A DNA stretch of 64,000 bases from Actinomycetales bacterium. Its GTDB lineage: Bacteria > Actinomycetota > Actinomycetes > Mycobacteriales > Micromonosporaceae. A program made the position numbers and the translations under genes. The notes below the pieces were generated by a model that was not told the DNA's origin, ran no database searches, and saw only the letters and a program-made list of their open reading frames with translations. The stretch is from NCBI GenBank assembly GCA_002919305.1, contig PKFB01000058.1, positions 119,549 to 183,548 of the forward strand, in the 5' to 3' direction. Of the stretch, positions 28,320-36,462 are shown in pieces (positions within the stretch are counted from its first letter, which is position 1; each line of letters opens with the position of its first letter).

Positions 28320-28836
28320 AACGTGATCCTTTCGGATCGTAGATTCTATACTTCAGCTCGCGGATCTGGCGTCGCTGGTTTTGTTCGGCTGCCAAAGCCG
28401 CCTCACAGAACTGCTGAGAAAATTCTTCCGGTGTAAGTAGGCGTAAGGTGTGATCGGCTATTAATACGCGCCAGTCCCGCAACCCCTGAAGCTCGACGAT
28501 TATTCGTCCGTTTGAGGAACGTCCCGAGGCCAGTAACTCGTCTCGTCTCCTGTAGAATTCTTGGTCACGCGGATTCTCTGACGGGGGAGCACCTGTAACG
28601 GTCCGTCCGAAGACCTCGCTACGGATTGTGTGATACTGGCGCATCCAAGCGACTGTGAGTCTTCTCAGAAGGTTTTCTAGGTGTTGCTCTAATTCCGGCT
28701 CGTTATAGCGTCGGTAGGCATCAGGGGCAATCCATAGCTGTCGCTCGGTTCGGCCGTATATCGTCCCGACAATATTCCCGCCCGCTGTACTGACACTTAT
28801 GTGTATGCTGTTCAGGCGGTCGGCAAGCTCACCCAT
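28300..28836 (-). CDS. YbaB/EbfC-like protein of the low-GC module
   Basis: The 178-residue product resembles the YbaB-like proteins often found beside WXG100 genes in actinobacteria. The first 70 residues follow the pattern of beta strands (HISVSTAGGNIVGTIYG) then a long helix (LEQHLENLLRRLTVAWMRQY). The C-terminal half is charged and unassigned. AGGGAA precedes the ATG at 28836. Its role is unknown: YbaB proteins bind DNA in some bacteria, while in secretion loci they may be partners or chaperones, which is inference. Codon third positions are less GC-rich than in the flanking nuo genes. Confidence 0.65.
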   Translation of the reverse strand: MGELADRLNSIHISVSTAGGNIVGTIYGRTERQLWIAPDAYRRYNEPELEQHLENLLRRLTVAWMRQYHTIRSEVFGRTVTGAPPSENPRDQEFYRRRDELLASGRSSNGRIIVELQGLRDWRVLIADHTLRLLTPEEFSQQFCEAALAAEQNQRRQIRELKYRIYDPKGSRFDSSFS

Positions 28837-28860
28837 AGTGTTCCCTCATTATTGACGTAG

Positions 28861-29832
28861 TTAGTGTGAGTACCCCATGAATTCAGGGCTGGTGATATTT
28901 TCAGGGGTGGCGTCAGCGAGCGCGGGTCTGGCGGCGATGAAGCTGTCGCGATTATTAATAAGCACACCTAGATTTCTTAGCATGGCGCGTGATATCTCAT
29001 CTTCTTTTTCCTGGATATAGTTATGTAGCTGGGCGATGGCATCGCGCATGCCATTGATGATTACTCTTGCGGTTTCGCCGCTGTACCTCAGTTCGGTTTG
29101 TTCTGGTCTTTCTGCCTCTTCTTCATTGTTATAGTACTCGAGGATGGTGCCGGTAGTATTTAGGGCGGCTGCGACGAATTCAAATGCTATAGCAGCCGGA
29201 GCTGTAACGCCGCCGAGGGCGAGGGGAATGGAGATCAAAGAGAGGATAGACGCTGTTACGTTGAGTGTGACAGTCCAATCGTTCGTATCACAGTCATTTA
29301 GGGCGTCCAGGGCTGCCAACGTGGATTTAGCGATATTTCTAATGTCTGTACGTACCGATTCCCATAGTGCCCGGTGAGCCTCCAGGGCTGACTTCAAAAT
29401 TGCAGTGACAATAAACAAATTTTCTACATATGATGGAAAAGGGTCAATGTAGGTGGTCTTGAAGGTCATCGCTGCGCGCCCGGTCCAGTCCTCTAAGTAG
29501 CTTGCGGCGCCGGACATCAGATCTAACTCATGATTTGCTCTTATCGGGGCGCTGCTGAATGGGCTATCTGTGAGGTAGCCGGGCGACAGCTTCGCCAAGG
29601 CGTTGTTTAGGGCATCGATTAGAGGGGTATATGACTCTGGATCAGGGATAGAAGTAAACGGGCTGAATAAGTCTGGGATGTCAGCAAATTCTGCCTCGAT
29701 ATCTCTAATTGCCTGTTCAAGAAGATGCAGATTTATAGAGTCATCCTGGCGCGCTATGTACTCAGCTAATGTTTCCTTAATTGCTTCCTGTTGGATGGTA
29801 TAGGCGTCATTCATTAAATTTTCGTAGCTCAT
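28861..29832 (-). CDS. WxG-containing helical protein with a hydrophobic hairpin, possible type VII secretion substrate
   Basis: The 323-residue product is almost entirely helical by composition. A WxG turn (Trp116-Thr-Gly118 in LEDWTGRAA) lies between two helices, as in WXG100/LXG-type proteins. Residues about 192-230 form a long hydrophobic stretch broken by GG at 207-208, like a two-helix membrane hairpin, and a charged coiled-coil-like part follows. No enzymatic toxin domain is recognised at the C-terminus. GGGAG lies eight bases before the ATG. Base composition is strikingly lower in GC (27 of 60 bases at 29641-29700). It is a candidate secreted helper or pore-forming protein; that is inference. 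Confidence 0.6.
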   Translation of the reverse strand: MSYENLMNDAYTIQQEAIKETLAEYIARQDDSINLHLLEQAIRDIEAEFADIPDLFSPFTSIPDPESYTPLIDALNNALAKLSPGYLTDSPFSSAPIRANHELDLMSGAASYLEDWTGRAAMTFKTTYIDPFPSYVENLFIVTAILKSALEAHRALWESVRTDIRNIAKSTLAALDALNDCDTNDWTVTLNVTASILSLISIPLALGGVTAPAAIAFEFVAAALNTTGTILEYYNNEEEAERPEQTELRYSGETARVIINGMRDAIAQLHNYIQEKEDEISRAMLRNLGVLINNRDSFIAARPALADATPENITSPEFMGYSH

Positions 29833-29862
29833 ATGTAATACTCCCGTGCTTTAGACGGGTGT

Positions 29863-30252
29863 TTACGGATACTGAGGGTCTGGAATGTTGATTTGTTCGA
29901 AGTCTCCGTTGGTTCTCAATAGTCGGTTAAACTCGGCCGCGGCCTCAGCATCTGCGCGGGCGTATTCTTCTGCTGCTAAACATAACGCCTGACCGACTAA
30001 TTCAAGATATGTGGCCATATCAGCTAAGATGGTTTGTAATTCATCGCGTAACGAGCGCCAGCTGTAGTAAGTCCGGCCATAGGGGCCGCCAAGTTCTGGT
30101 GGGCGGCTGAAAACCTGCGACATATTCTCTTCTGTCGAAGCCACCGCGAGATTAGCTTCTGCGAACTGGAGTGCAACCGTCGGAAGGTGGTGACGCCCTG
30201 CTTTCCGTAATTCGTATAGGCTTGCACCTAGGTCTATTCCGGTTTCAGGCAT
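29863..30252 (-). CDS. Small EspC-like helical protein with a YxxxD motif
   Basis: The 129-residue protein is helical, like EspC/WXG100-type proteins (DUF2580-like). A YSWRSLRDEL segment is followed by a long helix containing EEYARAD, a YxxxD motif near residues 97-101; YxxxD/E after a helical hairpin is the general type VII secretion signal. The start at 30252 is five bases after AGGAG; the adjacent ATG at 30255 is too close. It is the first gene of the four-gene minus-strand module, with a 30-base gap to the next. No secretion machinery genes (EccC and others) are in the window, so export would rely on a system elsewhere. Confidence 0.6.
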   Translation of the reverse strand: MPETGIDLGASLYELRKAGRHHLPTVALQFAEANLAVASTEENMSQVFSRPPELGGPYGRTYYSWRSLRDELQTILADMATYLELVGQALCLAAEEYARADAEAAAEFNRLLRTNGDFEQINIPDPQYP

Positions 30253-30776
30253 CATCGCTCCTAGAAGTCAAAGTCGGGACGTGCCATTAATTCCTCGTTC
30301 CATAGCTACATATGACTCCAGTAGTCAGGCAGTAAGTTCGCTCCTTTCGGTGGTTACCAGAGACTCTCGAGCTCCATAAGGGTCCTCATCCGTCGACGTC
30401 CGAAGTCGGGGCCGCTGAGGGTAATTCGATAAGTACAGTGAGCCATTGGAGGCGTCACCCGTCGAGTCTGTGACCCCCACAAGGTGCATCGATGTATGGA
30501 AGTGTGACAACGGGAGTCTGGACTTGCAGGTCTTTATCCAGACAGAAATCTGACACAGTCCAAGGTGTTCCTAAAAGGATTAATTAGGGATAACTTCTGG
30601 TGGTTCTAGTGATAGGTAGAGGAAGTGATCAATCGCGCTGGTTTGGCCAGCGCGCGCGGAACCCGAGTCAAGACAGAACCTGAGTCAAGGCACAGGACAG
30701 CCCAGGCAAGAGGAATGGCGAGAGGGCCGCAAACCGGACATCCCCTCAGCGGTCATTGACCGGTAGCATCCCCGAC
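30253..30776 (+). promoter_or_regulatory. Divergent intergenic region between the low-GC module and nuoC
   Basis: These 524 bases hold no convincing gene. The left part is AT-rich, as in the island, and the right part returns to normal composition from about 30640. TAGCAT (30764-30769) lies exactly seven bases before the nuoC ATG at 30777, fitting a leaderless -10 element. The sharp change in composition marks the island border; no flanking direct repeat or integrase gene was found. Confidence 0.45.
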
Positions 30777-31505
30777 ATGACTCCCGAGGAGGTAGGCGCG
30801 CACGTCGCGGCGGCACTGGCCCGCGAGGCGCGTCCCACCGCCCCGACGGCCGGTACTACGGCGGCTGATACGGAGACGGCCGGTGATAAGGATCAGGTCG
30901 CTGTCGCTGGTGAGGCCGGCGATGCGACATCCGGTACAGCGGGTGTAGAGGTCAGTGTCTCCGGTGGAGGTGACTGGGCTCGCGCCACCGTCGATGTGCC
31001 GGTGGCTTTGTGGCGTACCGCTATCCGGCTCGCCCGTGACGACGCCGCGTTGGCGATGACCTTTTTTGACTGGCTGTCGGCGGTGGATGAGGTCGACGCC
31101 GGGTTCCGGATCGTCGCGCACCTGTGGTCACCCACGGCGCGTCATGGCCTACTGCTGCGGACCTTGGTGCCCCGCGACAATCCCCGCGTACCGTCCATCG
31201 TGGACATCTATCCAGGCGCCGCCTGGCATGAGCGGGAGACCCACGAGATGTTCGGGGTGTATTTCGACGGGCATCCCGATCTGCGGCCCCTGCTACTGGC
31301 ACCGGAATTCGAAGGGCATCCGCTGCGTAAGGAATTCGTGCTCGCCAGCCGGGTCGTCAAGCCGTGGCCGGGCGCTAAGGAGCCAGGGGAGAGCGACCAC
31401 CAGCCGGCCGGGCGCGGGCGGCGGCAACCCATGCGGCCACCGGGCGTACCCGCCCCTGAGGAGTGGGGGCCACGGGCGCAACCCCTTGGGGAGGGTGATG
31501 GGTGA
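30777..31505 (+). CDS. nuoC: NADH-quinone oxidoreductase subunit C (second nuo set)
   Basis: NuoC is a peripheral-arm subunit packing against NuoD. The 242-residue product has the family signature ERETHEMFGVYFDGHPDLR near residue 150 and HPLRKEF. Residues about 10-55 are a low-complexity Ala/Thr/Gly extension, and the C-terminus adds about 45 Pro/Gly/Arg-rich residues after KPWPGAKEPGE. The ATG at 30777 is preferred over an upstream TTG because of the seven-base spacing from TAGCAT. nuoH follows with overlap, so the expected nuoD is absent between them. Confidence 0.92.
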   Translation: MTPEEVGAHVAAALAREARPTAPTAGTTAADTETAGDKDQVAVAGEAGDATSGTAGVEVSVSGGGDWARATVDVPVALWRTAIRLARDDAALAMTFFDWLSAVDEVDAGFRIVAHLWSPTARHGLLLRTLVPRDNPRVPSIVDIYPGAAWHERETHEMFGVYFDGHPDLRPLLLAPEFEGHPLRKEFVLASRVVKPWPGAKEPGESDHQPAGRGRRQPMRPPGVPAPEEWGPRAQPLGEGDG

Positions 31506-32470
31506 TGCCGGCGGCGCTGGAAGTGGTGCTGCGGGTCGCCGCGGTGATGGCGGCGTTCCTGGTGGTGCCCCTGGTCGTCGGCCAGATGGAACACAAGGTC
31601 ATGGCGCACATGCAGGGCCGGCTAGGGCCGATGTACGCCGGTGGCTTCCACGGATGGGCGCAGCTGATCGCCGACGGGATCAAGTTCGTCCAAAAGGAAG
31701 AGGTGGTTCCGCGCGCGGCTGACCGACCGGTCTTCCGGCTAGCGCCGATCGTGGCGTTGGTTCCCTACCTGGTGGCGCTGCTGGTGATCCCGTTAGGGCC
31801 GGGCGATCTGGTGGGCGAGCCGCTGGATATCGGTCTGTTCATGGTGCTCGCCGTGGTGGGGGTCGGCATCGTCGCGGTGATGATGGCCGGCTGGGCGAGC
31901 GCCAATAAGTACAGCCTGCTAGGCGCGTTGCGGGCCGCCGCGCAGCTGCTGGGGTATGAGCTGCCGTTCGTGCTGGCGGCGGCGAGCGTGGCGATGGCGG
32001 CCGGCACTCTATCGCTGCCCGGGATCGTCGAGGCCTGGCGGCCGTGGTGGCTGCTGTGGCAGCTTCCGGCGCTGGTGGTGTTCTTCATCGCCGGGTTGGC
32101 TGAGATTCGCCGCCCGCCGTTCGATATGCCGGTCGCCGACTCTGAGCTGGTCTTCGGCTACATGACCGAGTACACCGGGCTGCGGTTCGCGTTCTTCCTC
32201 CTGGCCGAGTACGTCGGGATTGTGGTCATCTCGGCGTTGACCACGGTGTTGTTCCTGGGCGGATGGAAAGGGCCATTCGCGGACGTCGAACTCGGATGGC
32301 TGTGGACGCTGATCAAGGTATTCGCGGTCAGCTTCGTGATCATCTGGCTGCGAGTGGCGTACCCGCGGTTGCGGGCGGACCAGCTGCAGCGGCTGTGCTG
32401 GCTGGTCCTGGTGCCACTGGCCCTAGGGCAGCTGGCCCTGACGGCGGTCGTCCGGTTGGCCATTGCCTGA
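31502..32470 (+). CDS. nuoH: NADH-quinone oxidoreductase subunit H (second nuo set)
   Basis: This is a second NuoH of 322 residues, without the long tail of the first copy. It keeps the family core: GQMEHKVMAHMQGRLGPMYAG near residue 23, the acidic loop FDMPVADSELVFGYMTEY near residue 208, and eight or so membrane helices. Compared with the first copy, [13 protein letters not shown] becomes FDMPVADSELVFG, so the two are well diverged. It may start at GTG 31502 or ATG 31505, both overlapping the nuoC stop. nuoI follows after 65 bases. Confidence 0.94.
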   Translation: MMPAALEVVLRVAAVMAAFLVVPLVVGQMEHKVMAHMQGRLGPMYAGGFHGWAQLIADGIKFVQKEEVVPRAADRPVFRLAPIVALVPYLVALLVIPLGPGDLVGEPLDIGLFMVLAVVGVGIVAVMMAGWASANKYSLLGALRAAAQLLGYELPFVLAAASVAMAAGTLSLPGIVEAWRPWWLLWQLPALVVFFIAGLAEIRRPPFDMPVADSELVFGYMTEYTGLRFAFFLLAEYVGIVVISALTTVLFLGGWKGPFADVELGWLWTLIKVFAVSFVIIWLRVAYPRLRADQLQRLCWLVLVPLALGQLALTAVVRLAIA

Positions 32471-32535
32471 CGACCGTGACACCTGACGGGGATATCAGCG
32501 GGCTGGAATGCCGCCGCTCCTGAGAGGATGAGGAC

Positions 32536-33219
32536 ATGGGCGACAAGCGATCCGTCCCCGGAGCCGGCCTCGCCAAAGGACTGGCGGTCACCTTCCGCAC
32601 CTTGACGCGGCGCTCTCACACCCAGCAGTACCCCGATGTCCAGCCGAAGCTGCCGCCTCGTTCTCGTGGCGTCATCGCGCTGCTGGAGGAGAACTGCACC
32701 GTCTGCATGCTGTGCGCCCGGGAGTGCCCGGACTGGTGCATCTACATCGACTCCCACAAGGAGACCGTCGAGGTTCCGGGCGCGGCGCGGCCCCGGCAGC
32801 GCAATGTGCTGGACCGCTTCGCCATCGACTTCTCCCTGTGCATGTACTGCGGGATCTGCGTCGAGGTCTGCCCATTTGACGCGCTGTACTGGTCGCCGGA
32901 GTTCGAGTACGCCGAATACGACATCCGCGACCTGCTGCATGAGAAGGACCGGCTGCGGGAGTGGGTGTCCACTGTGCCCGCCCCACCCGCGCACGACCCC
33001 AACGGCGAACCTGCCAAGGAAGTCGTCGCTGCCCAACGCAAGGCCAACGGGGGTGCGGCCCGCGTACAGATCACCCGACCTGCCCGGGTACGCCCGCCGC
33101 GCTCCTCCCAGACCGCCGCTCCCCGAAGCGCCGGCGCCGGCTCCCAAACTGCGTCCCCGGGCGCTTCAGCCGAAAACTCGCCCGACCAGGACACTCCGCC
33201 CGCCTCGACCACGGACTGA
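32536..33219 (+). CDS. nuoI: NADH-quinone oxidoreductase subunit I (second nuo set)
   Basis: This is a 227-residue ferredoxin-like subunit with two complete [4Fe-4S] motifs: Cys54/57/60/64 and Cys102/105/108/112. An extra cysteine, Cys68 in CPDWCIYID, sits right after the first motif, where the first copy has none. The last 80 residues are a Pro/Ala/Arg/Ser-rich tail with no known domain. In a set without NuoE, F and G, NuoI would be the natural docking point for a ferredoxin-type donor; this is inference. The ATG follows GAGAGGATGAGG. Confidence 0.93.
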   Translation: MGDKRSVPGAGLAKGLAVTFRTLTRRSHTQQYPDVQPKLPPRSRGVIALLEENCTVCMLCARECPDWCIYIDSHKETVEVPGAARPRQRNVLDRFAIDFSLCMYCGICVEVCPFDALYWSPEFEYAEYDIRDLLHEKDRLREWVSTVPAPPAHDPNGEPAKEVVAAQRKANGGAARVQITRPARVRPPRSSQTAAPRSAGAGSQTASPGASAENSPDQDTPPASTTD

Positions 33220-33536
33220 CGACCCGCCTGCAACCCGACAGGGGACGGCGCCGGAGCGGCCTGACGGGCCCGAGCACCATGGTGGCGGGCCTACGGTGGC
33301 AGGGTGCCATGGTGGTCACGGTGAGGGAACGCCGCTGCCGCATGATGCCCTCGTCCCCCTTGAACGGACACCAAACAGGGCACTGAGGACACAGCCCATC
33401 CGGTCGAGGCACAGACGCTCGGCTCACAACCAAGACCGCAAAAGGAATCCATCCGGCGCGGGTGGTCGCGTCTACGCGGGGTTCGCGGCAGGATGTCGGG
33501 CATGACCCCCGCACCGTGTCTGTCCGAGGTGGCCCA
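33220..33536 (+). other. Gap inside the second nuo set
   Basis: There are 317 bases between nuoI and nuoJ, whereas all later junctions in this set overlap. No supportable gene was found on either strand, and no strong hairpin or clear promoter was recognised. Confidence 0.4.
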
Positions 33537-34166
33537 GTGACCATCGCGGATGTTCTGTTGCTGTGCCTGGGGGCCGTTGCGACCGGAGCCGCGTTGCTGG
33601 TCGTCACCACCCGGCACCTAGTCCGCGCTGGACTGTGGCTGGTGGTGGCCCTCGGGGCGTTAGCCGGCTGCTACCTGGTCCTCACCGCTGAACTGATCGC
33701 CTGGGTACAGGTCCTCATCTATGTCGGTGCGGTCGTGGTTCTGCTGCTGTTCGCGATGATGCTGACCCGTGCCCCGATCGGACCCTCTGAGGACCTAGAC
33801 CGAACCCGTTGGCCCGGTGCGCTCGTGGGTTCCGGAGTCGGGGGTGGTCTGGCGGCGTTGCTGATCCACGCGTACCGATGGAGCCAGGTGGAGACACCGG
33901 AGGCCGGGACCGCCGAGCGGATCGGCACCGAGATCTTCCGTGCCTGGGTCCTGCCGTTTGAGGTGCTCTCGGTACTGCTGCTGGCCGCCCTGGTCGGCGC
34001 GATCGTGATCTCCCGACCCGACATCGGCGCGGGTCACCAAGGCCGCACCACATCTCACGGTGACAGGCGCCCCATCGGTATCAACAGCGACAACGGTGCC
34101 GGCGGTGAGGAGACCCCGGCCGCGCACCGCAGCGACCACCCTGACCGCGACGGGGGTGAGCCCTGA
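33537..34166 (+). CDS. nuoJ: NADH-quinone oxidoreductase subunit J (second nuo set)
   Basis: The 209-residue NuoJ has five membrane helices, with the family stretch WVQVLIYVGAVVVLLLFAMM near residues 53-72. The frame is open from 33462, but the GTG at 33537, preceded by GAGGTGG, begins the hydrophobic N-terminus. A hydrophilic C-terminal tail of about 45 residues is rich in Gly, Asp, His and Arg. It overlaps nuoK by one base (TGATG). Confidence 0.92.
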   Translation: MTIADVLLLCLGAVATGAALLVVTTRHLVRAGLWLVVALGALAGCYLVLTAELIAWVQVLIYVGAVVVLLLFAMMLTRAPIGPSEDLDRTRWPGALVGSGVGGGLAALLIHAYRWSQVETPEAGTAERIGTEIFRAWVLPFEVLSVLLLAALVGAIVISRPDIGAGHQGRTTSHGDRRPIGINSDNGAGGEETPAAHRSDHPDRDGGEP

Positions 34167-34579
34167 TGCACCCCGTCATCCCGTACGTGATCGCGGCCCT
34201 GCTGTTCGGCATCGCGTGCTACGGCGTCCTGGTCCGACGTAACGCGGTCCTACTGTTGATGGCGGTTGAGCTGATGCTCAACGCGGTCAACCTGGTCCTG
34301 GTCACCGCCGACGCCACCATCGGGGCGACCACGGGGCAGGTGTTCACGCTGTTCGTCATCGTGCTCGCCGCGGCGGAGATCGGGGTCGCCTTGGCGATCG
34401 TGCTGCAGCTATACCGCCTGCGCCGCAGCGTGGTAACCGACGGTATCGGCGTTACCGACGGACCGGACAGCCCCGACGACTCTGACGCCACCGACCAGAC
34501 GGCGGGTGACGCCGCTACCGCCGGCGCGTCCGACGGTCCAGGATCGGAGCCGACCACACGAAGCGAGGTGGACGCGTGA
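34166..34579 (+). CDS. nuoK: NADH-quinone oxidoreductase subunit K (second nuo set)
   Basis: The first 100 residues are a normal three-helix NuoK, with the conserved glutamates in [15 protein letters not shown] and AAAEIGVALAIV. The protein is 137 residues because of a hydrophilic tail of about 37 residues rich in Asp, Thr and Gly, absent from the first copy. The ATG shares one base with the nuoJ stop; the end overlaps nuoL by four bases (GTGA). Confidence 0.92.
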   Translation: MHPVIPYVIAALLFGIACYGVLVRRNAVLLLMAVELMLNAVNLVLVTADATIGATTGQVFTLFVIVLAAAEIGVALAIVLQLYRLRRSVVTDGIGVTDGPDSPDDSDATDQTAGDAATAGASDGPGSEPTTRSEVDA

Positions 34580-36462
34580 GCCTGCCGGTGCTGTGTGCCA
34601 CGTTGCTTCCCGCCGTTCCCTTCGTCCTCGCCCTGATCGGCCTGCTGCTGCCGCTGTCGTCCCGCGCCACGGCGGCGCTCTTCGGGGTCGGCGGAGCCGC
34701 CGTGGCTCTGATCGCGGCGGTGCTCCTCGCGTTCGGGATTGGCGACACACCCGTCGAGGAGTTCATCCAGCTCGCCGAGTTCGGCGACATCGAGGTCACG
34801 GCGGGCGTACGCGTCGATCTGGTCACCGCGTGGGTCGCGATCGCGGTAGGGGTCGTCGCCACCGCCGTGCAGGTCTACTCCGTCGCCTATCTGCGGGACG
34901 ACGACCGGTACGTGCCGTACGCGGCCCAGGTCAACCTCTTCACCGCCGCCATGCTGCTGGTGGTCGTCGCCAGCGACCTGGTGCAGCTGCTGATCGGCTG
35001 GGAGGTCATGGGCATCTGCTCCTACCTGCTAATCGGCCACGACCGCCGCCTGCCGGAGGCCCCGGCCGCCGCTGTCAAGGCGTTCCTGGTCACCCGCGTC
35101 GGTGACGTCGGCTTCTGGATCGGCATCGTCCTGATTGGACTGTCCCAGGGCACCTTCCGCATCAGCGAACTCGGCGGCGGAGAAGCCGTCCCCACCCTCG
35201 CGCTGATCCTGCTGCTGGCGGGGGTCGCCGGTAAAAGCGCCCAGTTCCCGCTGCACACCTGGCTGCCGGACGCCATGGCTGGCCCCACACCGATCTCGGC
35301 CCTGATCCACGCCGCCACCATGGTCGCCGCCGGGGTGTACGTGGTGGCGCGTCTGTACCCGGTCTACCACCCCGACGCGTTGGCGGTCCTGGGGGTGATG
35401 GCCGCGATCACCATGCTGCTTGGCGCGTTGGCCGCCTGCGCCCAGGAGGACATCAAACGGGTACTGGCCTGGAGCACCGTCAGCCAGGTCGGGTATATGG
35501 CGGCGGCGCTGGCGGTCGGCTCCGCCAACGCCGGCCTGTCCCACCTGCTGACGCACGCCGCGTTCAAGGCGCTGCTGTTCCTCGCGGCCGGTGCGGTGAT
35601 CCACGCGGTCGGGTCCAACCTGATGAGCCACATGGGCGGGCTGTGGCGAGCCATGCCGACGACCTTCATCACCATGACGATCGGCCTGGCGGCGCTGGCC
35701 GGCCTACCGCCGCTGTCGGGTTTTTGGAGCAAGGAGCTCATCATCGGCGTCGCCTGGCATCAGGCGGCGGACGGACATGACCACACCTGGGTCGCGTGGC
35801 TGGTCCTGACAAGCGCCCTCCTCACCGCCGGCGTCACCGCCTGGTACGCCACCCGGCTGTGGCTGCGAACCTTCTTTGGGGTACGCCGAGGTGACGCGGC
35901 CCCGCATGATCCCCCACCCGCGATGGGCGTACCGCTGTGGGTGCTCGCCGTCCCCGCCGCCCTGCTGGGGCTGCTGTTGGTGTGGCCAGGGGCCAGCGGC
36001 CTCGGGTTGGGCTTCACCGACCACGGCGGTGAGAGCACGAGTGAGCCGGGGCTGTACCAGTACGGCATCAGCGAACCAGTGGAGTGGGTGAGCATCGCGG
36101 TCACGCTGCTGGTCACCGCGGCAGGAGCGGTAGCGGCCTGGGCGGTGTGGCGACACGACCCCGCCGGCGACCCCGCGCGGATCCTCGGCCCGGCCCGGTC
36201 GTTCCTGGCGTACGGCTTCCGGCTGGACGACCTGCAGGCCCGGGTGGTGGTACGCCCGGTGCAGGCACTGGCCCGCCTCGTCAGGGCCGCCGATGAACGC
36301 GCCGTCGATGGGGCGGTGGAGGGCACCGGGAGCGGCACCACCGGTCTGGCCGGATGGCTGGCCCGGCTCCACGGCGGTGGGTTGCCCCGGTACACCACGA
36401 CGGTCCTGGCTGGTGTGCTCCTGATCGGAGCCGCCGTCGGGGTGACGGAGGTACTGGGATGA
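34576..36462 (+). CDS. nuoL: NADH-quinone oxidoreductase subunit L (second nuo set)
   Basis: This is a 628-residue antiporter-like subunit with about fourteen helices. It keeps GWEVMGICSYLLIGHDRR near residue 140, the lysine-bearing AGKSAQFPLHTWLPDAMAGP near residue 216, and HAATMVAAGVYVVARLYP near residue 245. The C-terminal part includes the segment that forms the lateral helix. It is clearly diverged from the first NuoL. It overlaps nuoK and nuoM by four bases each. Confidence 0.94.
   Translation: MSLPVLCATLLPAVPFVLALIGLLLPLSSRATAALFGVGGAAVALIAAVLLAFGIGDTPVEEFIQLAEFGDIEVTAGVRVDLVTAWVAIAVGVVATAVQVYSVAYLRDDDRYVPYAAQVNLFTAAMLLVVVASDLVQLLIGWEVMGICSYLLIGHDRRLPEAPAAAVKAFLVTRVGDVGFWIGIVLIGLSQGTFRISELGGGEAVPTLALILLLAGVAGKSAQFPLHTWLPDAMAGPTPISALIHAATMVAAGVYVVARLYPVYHPDALAVLGVMAAITMLLGALAACAQEDIKRVLAWSTVSQVGYMAAALAVGSANAGLSHLLTHAAFKALLFLAAGAVIHAVGSNLMSHMGGLWRAMPTTFITMTIGLAALAGLPPLSGFWSKELIIGVAWHQAADGHDHTWVAWLVLTSALLTAGVTAWYATRLWLRTFFGVRRGDAAPHDPPPAMGVPLWVLAVPAALLGLLLVWPGASGLGLGFTDHGGESTSEPGLYQYGISEPVEWVSIAVTLLVTAAGAVAAWAVWRHDPAGDPARILGPARSFLAYGFRLDDLQARVVVRPVQALARLVRAADERAVDGAVEGTGSGTTGLAGWLARLHGGGLPRYTTTVLAGVLLIGAAVGVTEVLG

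Noticed and set aside
25742..30776. Prophage or transposon in the nuoB-nuoC insertion
   Set aside because: No integrase, transposase, terminal inverted repeats or target duplication could be found.
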